Source: Lactobacillus amylovorus DSM 20531
Lineage (GTDB): Bacteria; Bacillota; Bacilli; Lactobacillales; Lactobacillaceae
Length of the DNA stretch: 64,000 nucleotides
Assembly (NCBI RefSeq): GCF_002706375.1
Contig: NZ_CP017706.1
Coordinates: 1,488,001 to 1,552,000 of the forward strand
Direction of reading: 5' to 3'
Position numbers and translations under genes: made by a program. A model generated the notes under the pieces. The model was given only the letters and a program-made list of their open reading frames with translations, had not been told where the DNA came from and searched no databases. Positions 43,106 to 55,403 of the stretch are shown here, piece after piece; the first letter of the stretch is position 1; every line of letters begins with the position of its first letter.

Positions 43106-43402
43106 TTTGATAAATAAAAAAGTTTTTAAAAAATTTTTGACGAAAAATAAGTGGATTTTAAGCAAATTTCGAACGATTAGTTGCGTTAAACTTTTAGTGT
43201 TAAGAAAATGATTGTCGATTGAGGGATGCAATTTTATAAGTGGTTACAACTAAACCACGTGTTTCATAAGTGAAGCGAACGAAGGGGCAAACTTGCAAAA
43301 AGAGCAGAAATAGGGTAACTTAATAAAGTCGTTTCGAGAGAAGCGGCACAGCTTGAATAAGAAGCCTGAGCAAAGGAAAAATCGATAAAATGAAAAAAGT
43401 AC
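43106..43402. other. Upstream region of the rRNA promoters
   Basis: About 300 bases with no plausible ORF. The first 40 are A/T-rich; a small hairpin GTGGTT-ACAACTA-AACCAC occurs near 43241-43259. The rest is purine-rich, resembling the upstream activating region of rRNA promoters. IS110 insertion lies beyond it. Confidence 0.5.
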
Positions 43403-43431
43403 TTGCAAAGGGGAGAAGAAGCTGGTAATAT
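43403..43431 (+). promoter_or_regulatory. rRNA promoter P1
   Basis: TTGCAA (43403-43408) and TAATAT (43426-43431), 17-base spacer. Confidence 0.75.
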
Positions 43432-43499
43432 ATTTAAATGTCGTCAGGCAAGAGATGAATAACTCGAGCGGATGACGAAAAACAAATTCAAAAAAGTTC

Positions 43500-43528
43500 T
43501 TGACAAGGGCTTGAGGGTTTGATAAAAT
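43500..43528 (+). promoter_or_regulatory. rRNA promoter P2
   Basis: TTGACA (43500-43505) and TAAAAT (43523-43528), 17-base spacer, about 97 bases after P1. Tandem promoters are usual for rRNA operons. A TTTGAAAACTGAACAAAG antitermination-type sequence follows near 43567. Confidence 0.85.
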
Positions 43529-43697
43529 ATAAAAGCCGTCTGGTTGAACCGGACGGAGGTAGTACTTTGAAAACTGAACAAAGTTTCGCTAAAAGTGTGC
43601 GGGTGTAAAAACCCAAACAAAAAGCGAAGTCAATTCGCAAGCAATAAATTTGAGACAAAGATCTTAAATAATCGAAATGAAGTCATTTCAAACTTTT

Positions 43698-48370
<4,673 letters not shown>

Positions 48371-48441
48371 AAAGCGAAGCGATCTGAAAAGTTTTTTTGC
48401 GAAAGATTATGTTTAGTTTTGAGCGTAGTAGCTCAAAAGAG

Positions 48442-48558
48442 TACGGTGGCGAAAGCAAGAAGGATACACCTGTTCCCATGCCGAACACAGAAGTTAAGCT
48501 TCTTAACGCCGAAAGTAGTTGGTGGGCAACTGCCTGCGAGGAAAGGAAGCTGCCGTGC
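48442..48558 (+). rRNA. rrf: 5S ribosomal RNA
   Basis: About 117 bases with GGCGAAAGCAAGAAGGATAC and CATGCCGAACACAGAAGTTAAG, and paired termini (TACGGTGGC / GCTGCCGTG). Directly followed by TTTTTT. Confidence 0.95.
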
Positions 48559-48571
48559 TCTTTTTTAATAT

Positions 48572-48644
48572 TCCGGCTTAGCTCAGTTGGTAGAGCGCTT
48601 GACTGTTAATCAAGATGTCGTCAGTTCGAGTCTGACAGCCGGAG
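48572..48644 (+). tRNA. tRNA-Asn (GTT)
   Basis: A 73-base cloverleaf: acceptor TCCGGCT / AGCCGGA, anticodon loop ACTGTTAA giving GTT, and the TTCGAGT T-loop. The CCA end is not encoded. Directly behind the 5S gene, so probably co-transcribed with the rRNA operon. Confidence 0.97.
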
Positions 48645-48654
48645 CACGGAAGAA

Positions 48655-48677
48655 GGAGGCCGCCGGGCCTCTTTTTT
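48655..48677 (+). terminator. Terminator of the rRNA-tRNA operon
   Basis: GAGGCC-GCCG-GGCCTC hairpin followed by T6, GC-rich and strong. Confidence 0.9.
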
Positions 48678-48724
48678 ATGCTCTCATTTTGATCTTTAAA
48701 CTTTTTTAGTATAAATTTCGTAAC

Positions 48725-48818
48725 ATGAATATGTTAGATAATAAACAAGCAATCATTTTAATAGGTAAAAATGATGAAAAAAATAACCGTTTAGATGGCC
48801 TCTAAATGGTCTTTTTTT
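48725..48818 (+). ncRNA. Possible small RNA or 26-residue micro-ORF with terminator
   Basis: ATG at 48725 opens 26 codons that end at TAA 48803-48805, inside a terminator hairpin (ACCGTTTAGA / TCTAAATGGT, then CT7; 48786-48818). There is no ribosome site and the encoded Lys/Asn-rich peptide has no recognised family. A weak TTGATC/TATAAA pair with a 15-base spacer (48689-48715) may start the transcript. It could be an sRNA, a leader piece or the relic of a lost gene. An alternative hairpin with downstream AGACCAATTTAG exists. Confidence 0.35.
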
Positions 48819-48913
48819 CATTAGACCAATTTAGATAAAAGCCTGGGATACAAAGATTTTACTGAAGTGTGAAACAAACCATCAACTTATGAAATTATTT
48901 TCAAAAAAACACT

Positions 48914-48941
48914 TTGTTAAAGTCTTAATTTATTGTATAAT
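48914..48941 (+). promoter_or_regulatory. man operon promoter
   Basis: TTGTTA (48914-48919) and TATAAT (48936-48941) with a 16-base spacer, 39 bases before manL. It has no -12/-24 sigma-54 elements, unlike the man operons of some other Firmicutes. Confidence 0.7.
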
Positions 48942-48979
48942 AAAAGCGGATTCATTTTTGATCTAGAGGAGGAAATTAC

Positions 48980-49990
48980 ATGGTAGGAATTGTTTTAGCC
49001 AGCCATGGTGGCTTCGCTGATGGTATTGCACAATCTGCGCAAATGCTTTTCGGCGAACAAAATAATTTTGCTCATGTTATCTTAAAGCCTGATGAAGGCC
49101 CAGATGACATTCGTGGCAAGATGGAAAAAGCAATTGCTTCATTCGATAGCCAAGATGAAGTTTTGTTCTTGGTCGACCTATGGGGCGGTACTCCATTTAA
49201 CCAAGCTAACGGACTTGTTGAAAAGCATGACAAGTGGGCAATTGTTGCTGGTATGAATTTACCAATGGTTGTTCAAGCATTAACTGAACGTATGATGGAT
49301 GCTAATGCTACTGCACGTCAAATCGCTACAAAGGTAGTTGAACCTGCTAAGGATGGTATCAAGACTAAGCCATCTGACTTAATGCCAAAGACCGCTGCTC
49401 CTGCAGCAGCCGCTGACAAGGGTTCAGCTAAGGGCGGTAAGAAGTCAATTCCAGAAGGTACTGTAATTGGTGACGGTCACATTAAGTACGTTTTGGCAAG
49501 AATCGACTCACGTTTACTTCACGGTCAGGTTGCTACTGGTTGGATTCCAGCAATGAAGCCAGATCGAGTAATTGTTGTTTCAGACAGTGTTGCTAAGGAT
49601 GACTTGCGTAAGAGTATGATTCGTGAAGCTGCACCTGCAGGTGTTAAAGCTCACACTGTTCCACTTAAGAAGATGGAAGAAATCGCAAAGGATCCAAGAT
49701 TTGGTAACACACACGCACTTCTTTTGTTTGAAAATCCAGAAGATGTTTTGAGAGCTATCAAGGGCGGTATTAATCTTAAGGAAATCAACGTTGGTTCAAT
49801 GTCATACAAGGAAGGCGACGTTAACGCCAACAACGTATTGTCAATGAACCAAGAAGACGTTGATACTTTCCGTGAACTTGAAAAGATGGGCGTTAAGTTT
49901 GATGTTAGAAAGGTTCCTTCAGATGCTCCAGGTAACATGGATTCTATCTTGAAGAAGGCTCAAACCTTACTTGACGAACAAAAGAAATAA
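48980..49990 (+). CDS. manL: Mannose-class PTS EIIAB component
   Basis: Cytoplasmic phosphotransfer protein of 336 residues. EIIA domain about 1-130 with the phosphorylated His in LASHGGFADG (His9). An Ala/Lys/Gly-rich linker (about 134-155) joins EIIB (about 166-330), whose His lies in RIDSRLLHGQVATGW (about 181). It receives phosphate from HPr and passes it to hexose entering through the EIIC/D pair. First gene of the operon, GGAGG site. Codon use is highly optimised. In related bacteria this is the main glucose/mannose uptake system. Confidence 0.95.
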   Translation: MVGIVLASHGGFADGIAQSAQMLFGEQNNFAHVILKPDEGPDDIRGKMEKAIASFDSQDEVLFLVDLWGGTPFNQANGLVEKHDKWAIVAGMNLPMVVQALTERMMDANATARQIATKVVEPAKDGIKTKPSDLMPKTAAPAAAADKGSAKGGKKSIPEGTVIGDGHIKYVLARIDSRLLHGQVATGWIPAMKPDRVIVVSDSVAKDDLRKSMIREAAPAGVKAHTVPLKKMEEIAKDPRFGNTHALLLFENPEDVLRAIKGGINLKEINVGSMSYKEGDVNANNVLSMNQEDVDTFRELEKMGVKFDVRKVPSDAPGNMDSILKKAQTLLDEQKK

Positions 49991-50008
49991 TTAATTAGGA
50001 GTAAATAA

Positions 50009-50821
50009 ATGAACGCTATACAAATGATTTTGGTAGTGGTTGTTGCCTTTCTTGCAGGTATGGAAGGTATCTTGGATGAATGGCAATTCCACCAACCATT
50101 AGTTGCATGTACTTTGATCGGTTTAGTTACCGGTCACCTGGACTTAGGTGTTATTTTGGGTGGTCAATTACAAATGATCGCCTTAGGTTGGGCAAACATT
50201 GGTGCCGCTGTTGCACCAGATGCCGCTTTGGCTTCAATAGCTTCAGCTATTATCTTGGTTGAAGGTGGTCAAGGTACTGCTGGTATCGGTACTGCTACTG
50301 GTATCGCTATTCCTTTGGCTGTTGCTGGTTTGTTCTTAACTATGATCGTACGTACTATCTCAACTGCTATCGTTCACATCATGGACGCACAAGCTAAGAA
50401 GGGTAACTGGCGTATGATTAACGTATGGCAATGGATTGCTGTATGTTTGCAAGGTTTGAGAATCGCTATCCCAGCCGCATTGCTTTTGGCTATTCCAGCA
50501 AGCACTGTTAGAGGTTGGCTTGCAATGATGCCTCAATGGTTATCAGATGGTATGACCATCGGTGGTGGTATGGTTGTTGCTGTAGGTTACGCTATGGTTA
50601 TCAACATGATGGCAAGTAGAGAAGTATGGCCATTCTTCGCAATTGGTTTCGCTTTAGCTGCTATCAAGGACTTAACTTTGATCGCCCTTGGTGCTATCGG
50701 TCTTTCAATGGCTTTGATGTACTTAGCTCTTGAAGCTAAGGGTGGCAACGGCTCAGGTTCAAACAACTCTGGCGATGCCGATACCGGCGATCCACTCGGC
50801 GATATCATTGATGATTATTAA
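50009..50821 (+). CDS. manM: Mannose-class PTS EIIC component
   Basis: Membrane subunit of 270 residues with about seven hydrophobic segments. Starts MNAIQMILVVVVAFLAGMEG, with GHLDLGVILGGQLQMIALGW near 47-66 being typical of ManY/ManM. Ends in an Asn/Gly/Asp-rich tail (SGSNNSGDADTGDPLGD) instead of a helix. Forms the sugar channel with EIID. 18 bases behind manL. Confidence 0.94.
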   Translation: MNAIQMILVVVVAFLAGMEGILDEWQFHQPLVACTLIGLVTGHLDLGVILGGQLQMIALGWANIGAAVAPDAALASIASAIILVEGGQGTAGIGTATGIAIPLAVAGLFLTMIVRTISTAIVHIMDAQAKKGNWRMINVWQWIAVCLQGLRIAIPAALLLAIPASTVRGWLAMMPQWLSDGMTIGGGMVVAVGYAMVINMMASREVWPFFAIGFALAAIKDLTLIALGAIGLSMALMYLALEAKGGNGSGSNNSGDADTGDPLGDIIDDY

Positions 50822-50849
50822 AATGAACGCATAGAGGAGGATTTAAATA

Positions 50850-51770
50850 ATGGCTGATAAAAAAATTAAATTAACCAAACGTGACCGTTTTAACGTTATG
50901 TGGCACTCACAATTCCTTCAAGGTTCATGGAACTACGAAAGAATGCAGAACGGTGGTTACGCATACTCAATGATTCCTGCATTGAGAAAGTTATACCCAG
51001 ACAAGAAAGATTTGTCTGCTGCTTTACAAAGACACTTGGTATTCTTTAACACTCACCCATACTTAGCTTCACCTGTACTTGGTGTTACCTTGGCTTTGGA
51101 AGAAGATAAAGCTAACGGTGCTCCTGTTACTGACGACGCTATCCAAGGTGTTAAGGTTGGTATGATGGGACCTTTGGCCGGTGTTGGTGACCCTGTATTC
51201 TGGTACACTGTTCGTCCAATTGTTGGTGCCTTAGGTGCATCAATGGCCATTTCAGGTAACGTCATGGGACCTATCTTGTTCTTCGTTATCTGGAACGTAA
51301 TCAGACTTGCCTTCTTATGGTACACACAAGAATTTGGTTACAACGCTGGTTCAGCTATCACTAACGACATGTCAGGTGGTATGCTTCAAAAAGTTACCCG
51401 TGGTGCTTCAATGATGGGTATGTTCGTTTTGGGTGCCTTGATTGAACGTTGGGTAAACATCAAATTTACTCCAATCGTTTCACAAACCCCTATCCAAAAG
51501 GGTGGTTACATCGAATGGGACAAGCTTCCATCAGGTGCTAAAGGTATTCAAGAAGCTCTTATGCAATGGAACATGGGTAATGGTAAAGCTTTGACCAATA
51601 CCAAGGTTACTACTTTGCAAAACAACTTGGATTCATTGATCCCAGGTTTAGCTGGTCTTCTTTTGACATTCTTCTGTATGTGGTTGTTGAAGAAGAAGGT
51701 TTCACCAATCTGGATTATCATCGGTATCTTTGTTGTCGGTGTTCTCTTCCACGTATGGGGCATTCTTTAA
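50850..51770 (+). CDS. manN: Mannose-class PTS EIID component
   Basis: Membrane subunit of 306 residues. Characteristic N-terminal region with QGSWNYERMQNGGYAYSMIP (about 26-45) and GVGDPVFWYTVRP (about 111-123); hydrophobic helices follow in the C-terminal two thirds. Man-PTS EIIC/D pairs are also receptors for class IIa bacteriocins in Firmicutes. Good GAGGAGG site. Confidence 0.94.
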   Translation: MADKKIKLTKRDRFNVMWHSQFLQGSWNYERMQNGGYAYSMIPALRKLYPDKKDLSAALQRHLVFFNTHPYLASPVLGVTLALEEDKANGAPVTDDAIQGVKVGMMGPLAGVGDPVFWYTVRPIVGALGASMAISGNVMGPILFFVIWNVIRLAFLWYTQEFGYNAGSAITNDMSGGMLQKVTRGASMMGMFVLGALIERWVNIKFTPIVSQTPIQKGGYIEWDKLPSGAKGIQEALMQWNMGNGKALTNTKVTTLQNNLDSLIPGLAGLLLTFFCMWLLKKKVSPIWIIIGIFVVGVLFHVWGIL

Positions 51771-51773
51771 TAA

Positions 51774-52142
51774 ATGGCTAAATCAATTAACACAAGAGTC
51801 GATCTGACCGTTGATGGTACCTGGTTTAGAGGTATTGCATCTTATGGAAAAATTATGATCGGCGATAAAGCTTTTGAATTTTATAACGAGAGAAATGTTG
51901 AAGACTATGTTCAAATTCCATGGAAAGAAGTAACTTATGTAGTTGCGGACGTTCATTTCAATGGACGTTATATTCCACGTTTTGAAATTAGAACTAAATC
52001 TAATGGTAAGTTTATCTTTGCTGCGCGTGATCCTAAGAAGGTATTGCGTGCAATCAGAAAATACGTACCAGCTGACCATATGCGTAAAGCTTTAAGCATG
52101 TGGCAACAACTTAAGCAACGTTTTACTCGTAAGAAGAAATAA
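51774..52142 (+). CDS. manO: DUF956 protein ManO
   Basis: Cytoplasmic protein of 122 residues of the DUF956 family, regularly the fourth gene of man operons in lactic acid bacteria; its role is thought to be regulatory but is not settled. It starts three bases after manN with no separate ribosome site seen (only GGGGCA), so translation is coupled. Basic C-terminus (RFTRKKK). Confidence 0.88.
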   Translation: MAKSINTRVDLTVDGTWFRGIASYGKIMIGDKAFEFYNERNVEDYVQIPWKEVTYVVADVHFNGRYIPRFEIRTKSNGKFIFAARDPKKVLRAIRKYVPADHMRKALSMWQQLKQRFTRKKK

Positions 52143-52150
52143 AGCAAAAC

Positions 52151-52186
52151 AAAAATCCCAAGGTCAAATGGCCTTGGGATTTTTTT
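52151..52186 (+). terminator. Terminator of the man operon
   Basis: AAAAATCCCAAGG / CCTTGGGATTTTTTT; symmetric, so it may also stop the convergent LysR gene. Confidence 0.9.
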
Positions 52187-53067
52187 AGTCATCAGCAATT
52201 GAAGCTTGCAGTCTGTTTAAGAATAATTCAGCGACGGGCGATAAGTTGGTCTCATGTTTCCAGATAACGGTGATTGGCTCACTTAAAGCTGGAGCTATCG
52301 GCCTAAATGTTAAACCGGATTTGCTAGAAGTATTAGCAATTTTATCTAGTGTTAACATCACAGCCGCATTGTTTTTAACTAGTAAAGTTCCGTTAAAGCT
52401 TAAGTTGACCGTTCCGATGAAATTAACGTCGTCTTTGTAATTGCCAAACCAATTATCGAAATAGTGCATCGTGTCAGCTTGTTGAGAATTAAGTACAGTT
52501 CGGCCAACCAGATCCGCTGGTGTAATTACTTTCTTTTCAGCTAAAGGATCATCCATGGTCATTAATACGCCCCATACGTCTCGTTCTGGCAGCTGAATGG
52601 AAGCATAGTTGGAAAGGTTAACGTCAACCAATGATAGCCGCAAAATCAACTGTGCCGATGTTTAATTTCTTCTCAGCAAATTCATAATCACCACTTAAAA
52701 TATGAATTTTAACTGTCGGGTAGTCTTGGATAATGTTGCTGACGAAATTCATCAGTCTTTGCATACCAACACTTTCGCCGGCAGCAATAGTTAAATCACC
52801 ACTGATTACAGCTGATGATTGCAGGTTGCTCTTAGTTTTGGCAGTTAAAGCTAAAATTTCTTTTGCTTGCTCTAATAAATATTGTCCTGAAGGTGTCAGA
52901 GTTAAATGGCGTGGTTGGCGGTTGAATAACCTGACCCCTAATTCGTCTTCCAAATCCGCAATTTGGCGTGATAAAGCAGGCTGAGAAACTAATAATTTCT
53001 GTGCCGCTTTCGTCATGTTTAACTCTTGTGCTGTGGCAACGAAATAATTTAAAACTCTTAATTCCAT
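52185..53067 (-). pseudogene. LysR-family regulator with one-base frameshift
   Basis: The first 147 residues (ATG at 53067) carry a normal LysR HTH (NMTKAAQKLLVSQPALSRQI) and the start of the ligand domain, and then hit TGA after DFAAIIG near 52624. The second frame continues without a gap from DVNLSNYASIQLPERD to the natural end at 52185. Removing one T from GGTTGAC (about 52627) joins them into about 294 residues, the normal LysR length. The gene is divergent from the O-acetyltransferase at 53174 and would be its natural regulator candidate. Real mutation or assembly error. Confidence 0.82.
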
Positions 53068-53173
53068 ATTTTCACCATAAATAAAAGTTATTATACGTGA
53101 TACTTAATAATTTTTTTACATTACTTACTTTACCTTTTAAACTAAAAATGAGCAAGAAAAGGAGTAGCAGATT

Positions 53174-53692
53174 ATGAAGACCCAAGACAAAGAACTTATT
53201 CAAGAAATTGTCGAACAAAATCAGCGCTTTTTGCAGAACTTGAACACGCAGCGTCATTATGAATGTGAAGCGCGGCAATTAATCAGTGAAATCACAGGAC
53301 AAAAAATCCCTAAGAGTACAGAAATTAGATTGCCATTTTACACGGATTACGGCCACAACATCAAAATAGGTGAGTGTGTTTTTATCAACTCGAATGTGAT
53401 GATGGTTGACTTAGGCGGAATTACCATTGAGGACGATGTTTTAATTGGACCGGGTGCATATCTTCTTTCCGTTAACCACGGTTTAAAACCTAAACAAAGA
53501 AAAGAGTTTGAATTAAAGCCAGTACTTATTAAGAAAAATGCCTGGATTGGTGCTAGAGCTACTATTTGTCCAGGCGTAATTGTGGGTGAAAATGCTGTAA
53601 TAGCTGCTGGAGCAGTGGTTACTAAGGATGTGCCGAAAAACACAGTAGTTGCTGGCGTACCTGCAAAAATTATCAAAAAAATAGACAAATAA
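53174..53692 (+). CDS. Maltose/galactoside O-acetyltransferase-type acyltransferase
   Basis: Trimeric left-handed beta-helix enzyme of 172 residues that transfers acetyl from acetyl-CoA to a sugar hydroxyl. The catalytic His is in LLSVNHGLKP (about 99), and hexapeptide repeats run from GECVFINSNVMMVD to the end (IGARATICPGVIVGENAVIAAG). Starts with AAAGGAGT upstream. Divergent from the frameshifted LysR gene. The natural acceptor is not known. Confidence 0.88.
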   Translation: MKTQDKELIQEIVEQNQRFLQNLNTQRHYECEARQLISEITGQKIPKSTEIRLPFYTDYGHNIKIGECVFINSNVMMVDLGGITIEDDVLIGPGAYLLSVNHGLKPKQRKEFELKPVLIKKNAWIGARATICPGVIVGENAVIAAGAVVTKDVPKNTVVAGVPAKIIKKIDK

Positions 53693-53721
53693 AAAAACGC
53701 AACATTATCGCGTATTTTTTT
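53691..53721. terminator. Weak terminator between acetyltransferase and permease genes
   Basis: AAAAAAACGC / GCGTATTTTTTT around a 9-base loop, mostly A-T pairs; genes converge here. Confidence 0.5.
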
Positions 53722-55093
53722 AAGCTTCTTTTTTGTCACTCCAGAGTTTGGAGATTAAGTACAAGATGAGGAAGGTAACGATAGCTGAAATCATTGGGAT
53801 GCGGTAGCTTGGCAAGATTAAAAGTAAGATGATCATTAAAACAAAGAATAATAAAATCAAATAATCAACATAAGGAAAGCCAGGCATCTTAAAATCGCTT
53901 AGTTCATTTTCGGGTGTTTTTCTTCTGTAAGCAATGTGAGTTAAAACCATTAAGCACCAAATGATTAAGAACATACTTGTTGAAGTAGATGAAATAAAGT
54001 TAAAGGCTTGATCGCCGATAATCAAGGTAATCAGTGGTGCGCAGGCCATAAATAATGCTGACAAAATTAAAGCATTTTGTGGCAACTGCCGTCTGGATAG
54101 GTGACCAAAAGTTTGATTCCACTTGCCTTTGCCGTGGAAAGTAACGGAGAACAAAAGTCGTCCCGCACTGTATAAAAAACTATTGGTAGATGACACCGCC
54201 GCAGAAATTACAACGAAGTTAATGATTAAACTCGCATTTCTAATTCCCGTAGCTCCAAGTGCTTGAACAAATGGACTGGAGTTAGTTGCTACTTTTGACC
54301 AAGGAATTACTAACAAAATTCCTAAAATTGCCATGACATAGAATAAAATAATTCGAACTGGCAATTGGTTGACCGCACGCTTTAAAGTAGTTTCTGGATT
54401 TTGTGCTTCCGCAGCAGTTAAACCGATCAATTCAACACCGATAAAACTGAAGATAACCATTTGGAAGCCTTGCCAGAATCCTTTTGTGCCTCTTGCAAAG
54501 AATCCGCCGTGATCTTCTAAGTTTACAAAGGCAACCGGTCCAAATGAGGTCTTGCCACCTGTGACCAGCAAGTAAATAATCAATAAAACGAAAACCACGA
54601 TCGTGACGATTTTGATAATAGCAAAACTAAATTCAAGGTTACCGAAAACTCGTGCCGAGATTAAATTGATGATTAATAAAACGGCGATTGTGATGATTCC
54701 GGGAATCCAGGGTTTCAGTGTTGGAAACCAATATTTGAAATAGATTCCTAAGGCGGTTGTTTCTGCCATGCCTAACGTAATCCAACTTATCCAGTACAAG
54801 TACCCAGTAATAAAGCCGATGTTCTTACCAAGATATTGTTCAATAAAATCAATGTAGGTGTGTTTGTGCAAGTCGGACATGATCAGCTCGCCTAGCGCCC
54901 GCATCAATAAAAAGAGAAAAACCCCAACAATGATGTAGATTAAAATGACACTAGGGCCAGCGCGGTGAATACTATCACCAACACCTAGGAAAAGTCCGGT
55001 TCCGATTGTCCCGCCTAAAGCAATCAGCTGTATGTGTGCGTTGCTTAGGGTTCGCTTATAATCGGAATCGGTTTGCGATTTTTTATCATTCAT
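53720..55093 (-). CDS. APC-family amino-acid permease
   Basis: Secondary transporter of 457 residues with twelve hydrophobic segments. The first helix bears the AAT-family signature IALGGTIGTGLFLGVGD (about 23-39), and later GFWQGFQMVIFSFIGVELIGLTAAEAQNPE is typical of D-Ala/D-Ser/Gly (CycA-like) or other amino-acid:proton symporters. Start at 55093 (MNDKKSQ) is set by GGGGGA; a frame extending to 55123 is ignored. Substrate unproven. Confidence 0.85.
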   Translation of the reverse strand: MNDKKSQTDSDYKRTLSNAHIQLIALGGTIGTGLFLGVGDSIHRAGPSVILIYIIVGVFLFLLMRALGELIMSDLHKHTYIDFIEQYLGKNIGFITGYLYWISWITLGMAETTALGIYFKYWFPTLKPWIPGIITIAVLLIINLISARVFGNLEFSFAIIKIVTIVVFVLLIIYLLVTGGKTSFGPVAFVNLEDHGGFFARGTKGFWQGFQMVIFSFIGVELIGLTAAEAQNPETTLKRAVNQLPVRIILFYVMAILGILLVIPWSKVATNSSPFVQALGATGIRNASLIINFVVISAAVSSTNSFLYSAGRLLFSVTFHGKGKWNQTFGHLSRRQLPQNALILSALFMACAPLITLIIGDQAFNFISSTSTSMFLIIWCLMVLTHIAYRRKTPENELSDFKMPGFPYVDYLILLFFVLMIILLLILPSYRIPMISAIVTFLILYLISKLWSDKKEA

Positions 55094-55240
55094 ATAAGTC
55101 CCCCATGTTTTCAGTTTTTTCATATATACTTAATATTTTATCATTGTAGCGAAACTGCACCAGATAAAGTAGACAATTTTTAGAAAATATAAAAAACTGA
55201 TGCTTTTTAATAAGTTTGTTAATTCACAAACAAATAATAT

Positions 55241-55254
55241 AACAAGCGCTTTCA
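55241..55254. promoter_or_regulatory. cre-like site upstream of adhE
   Basis: On the minus strand TGAAAGCGCTTGTT, identical in its first ten bases to the site near 5856. About 80 bases upstream of the adhE -35. CcpA control of adhE is plausible. Confidence 0.45.
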
Positions 55255-55323
55255 TTTAAGTTATAGCTGAAACTTAGGGCCATTAAATACCTTGCTCACT
55301 AGAAAATGTATGGATTTCATGCA

Positions 55324-55374
55324 TTTACTTTTAAAGTTATTGTGCTATAGTTGAAATTGTAAATTAGTTCACAA
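55324..55374 (+). promoter_or_regulatory. adhE promoter with Rex operator
   Basis: TTTACT (55324-55329) and TATAGT (55346-55351), 16-base spacer. Directly after it comes TTGTAAATTAGTTCACAA (55357-55374), which differs from the Rex consensus TTGTGAAWWWWTTCACAA at very few positions. Rex would sit on the transcription start and release when NADH is high, inducing adhE to regenerate NAD+. A second, shorter TTGTTAATTCACAA is at 55216-55229. Confidence 0.75.
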
Positions 55375-55403
55375 GAATTAGTAGATCTTAGAGGTAAGAA
55401 AAT

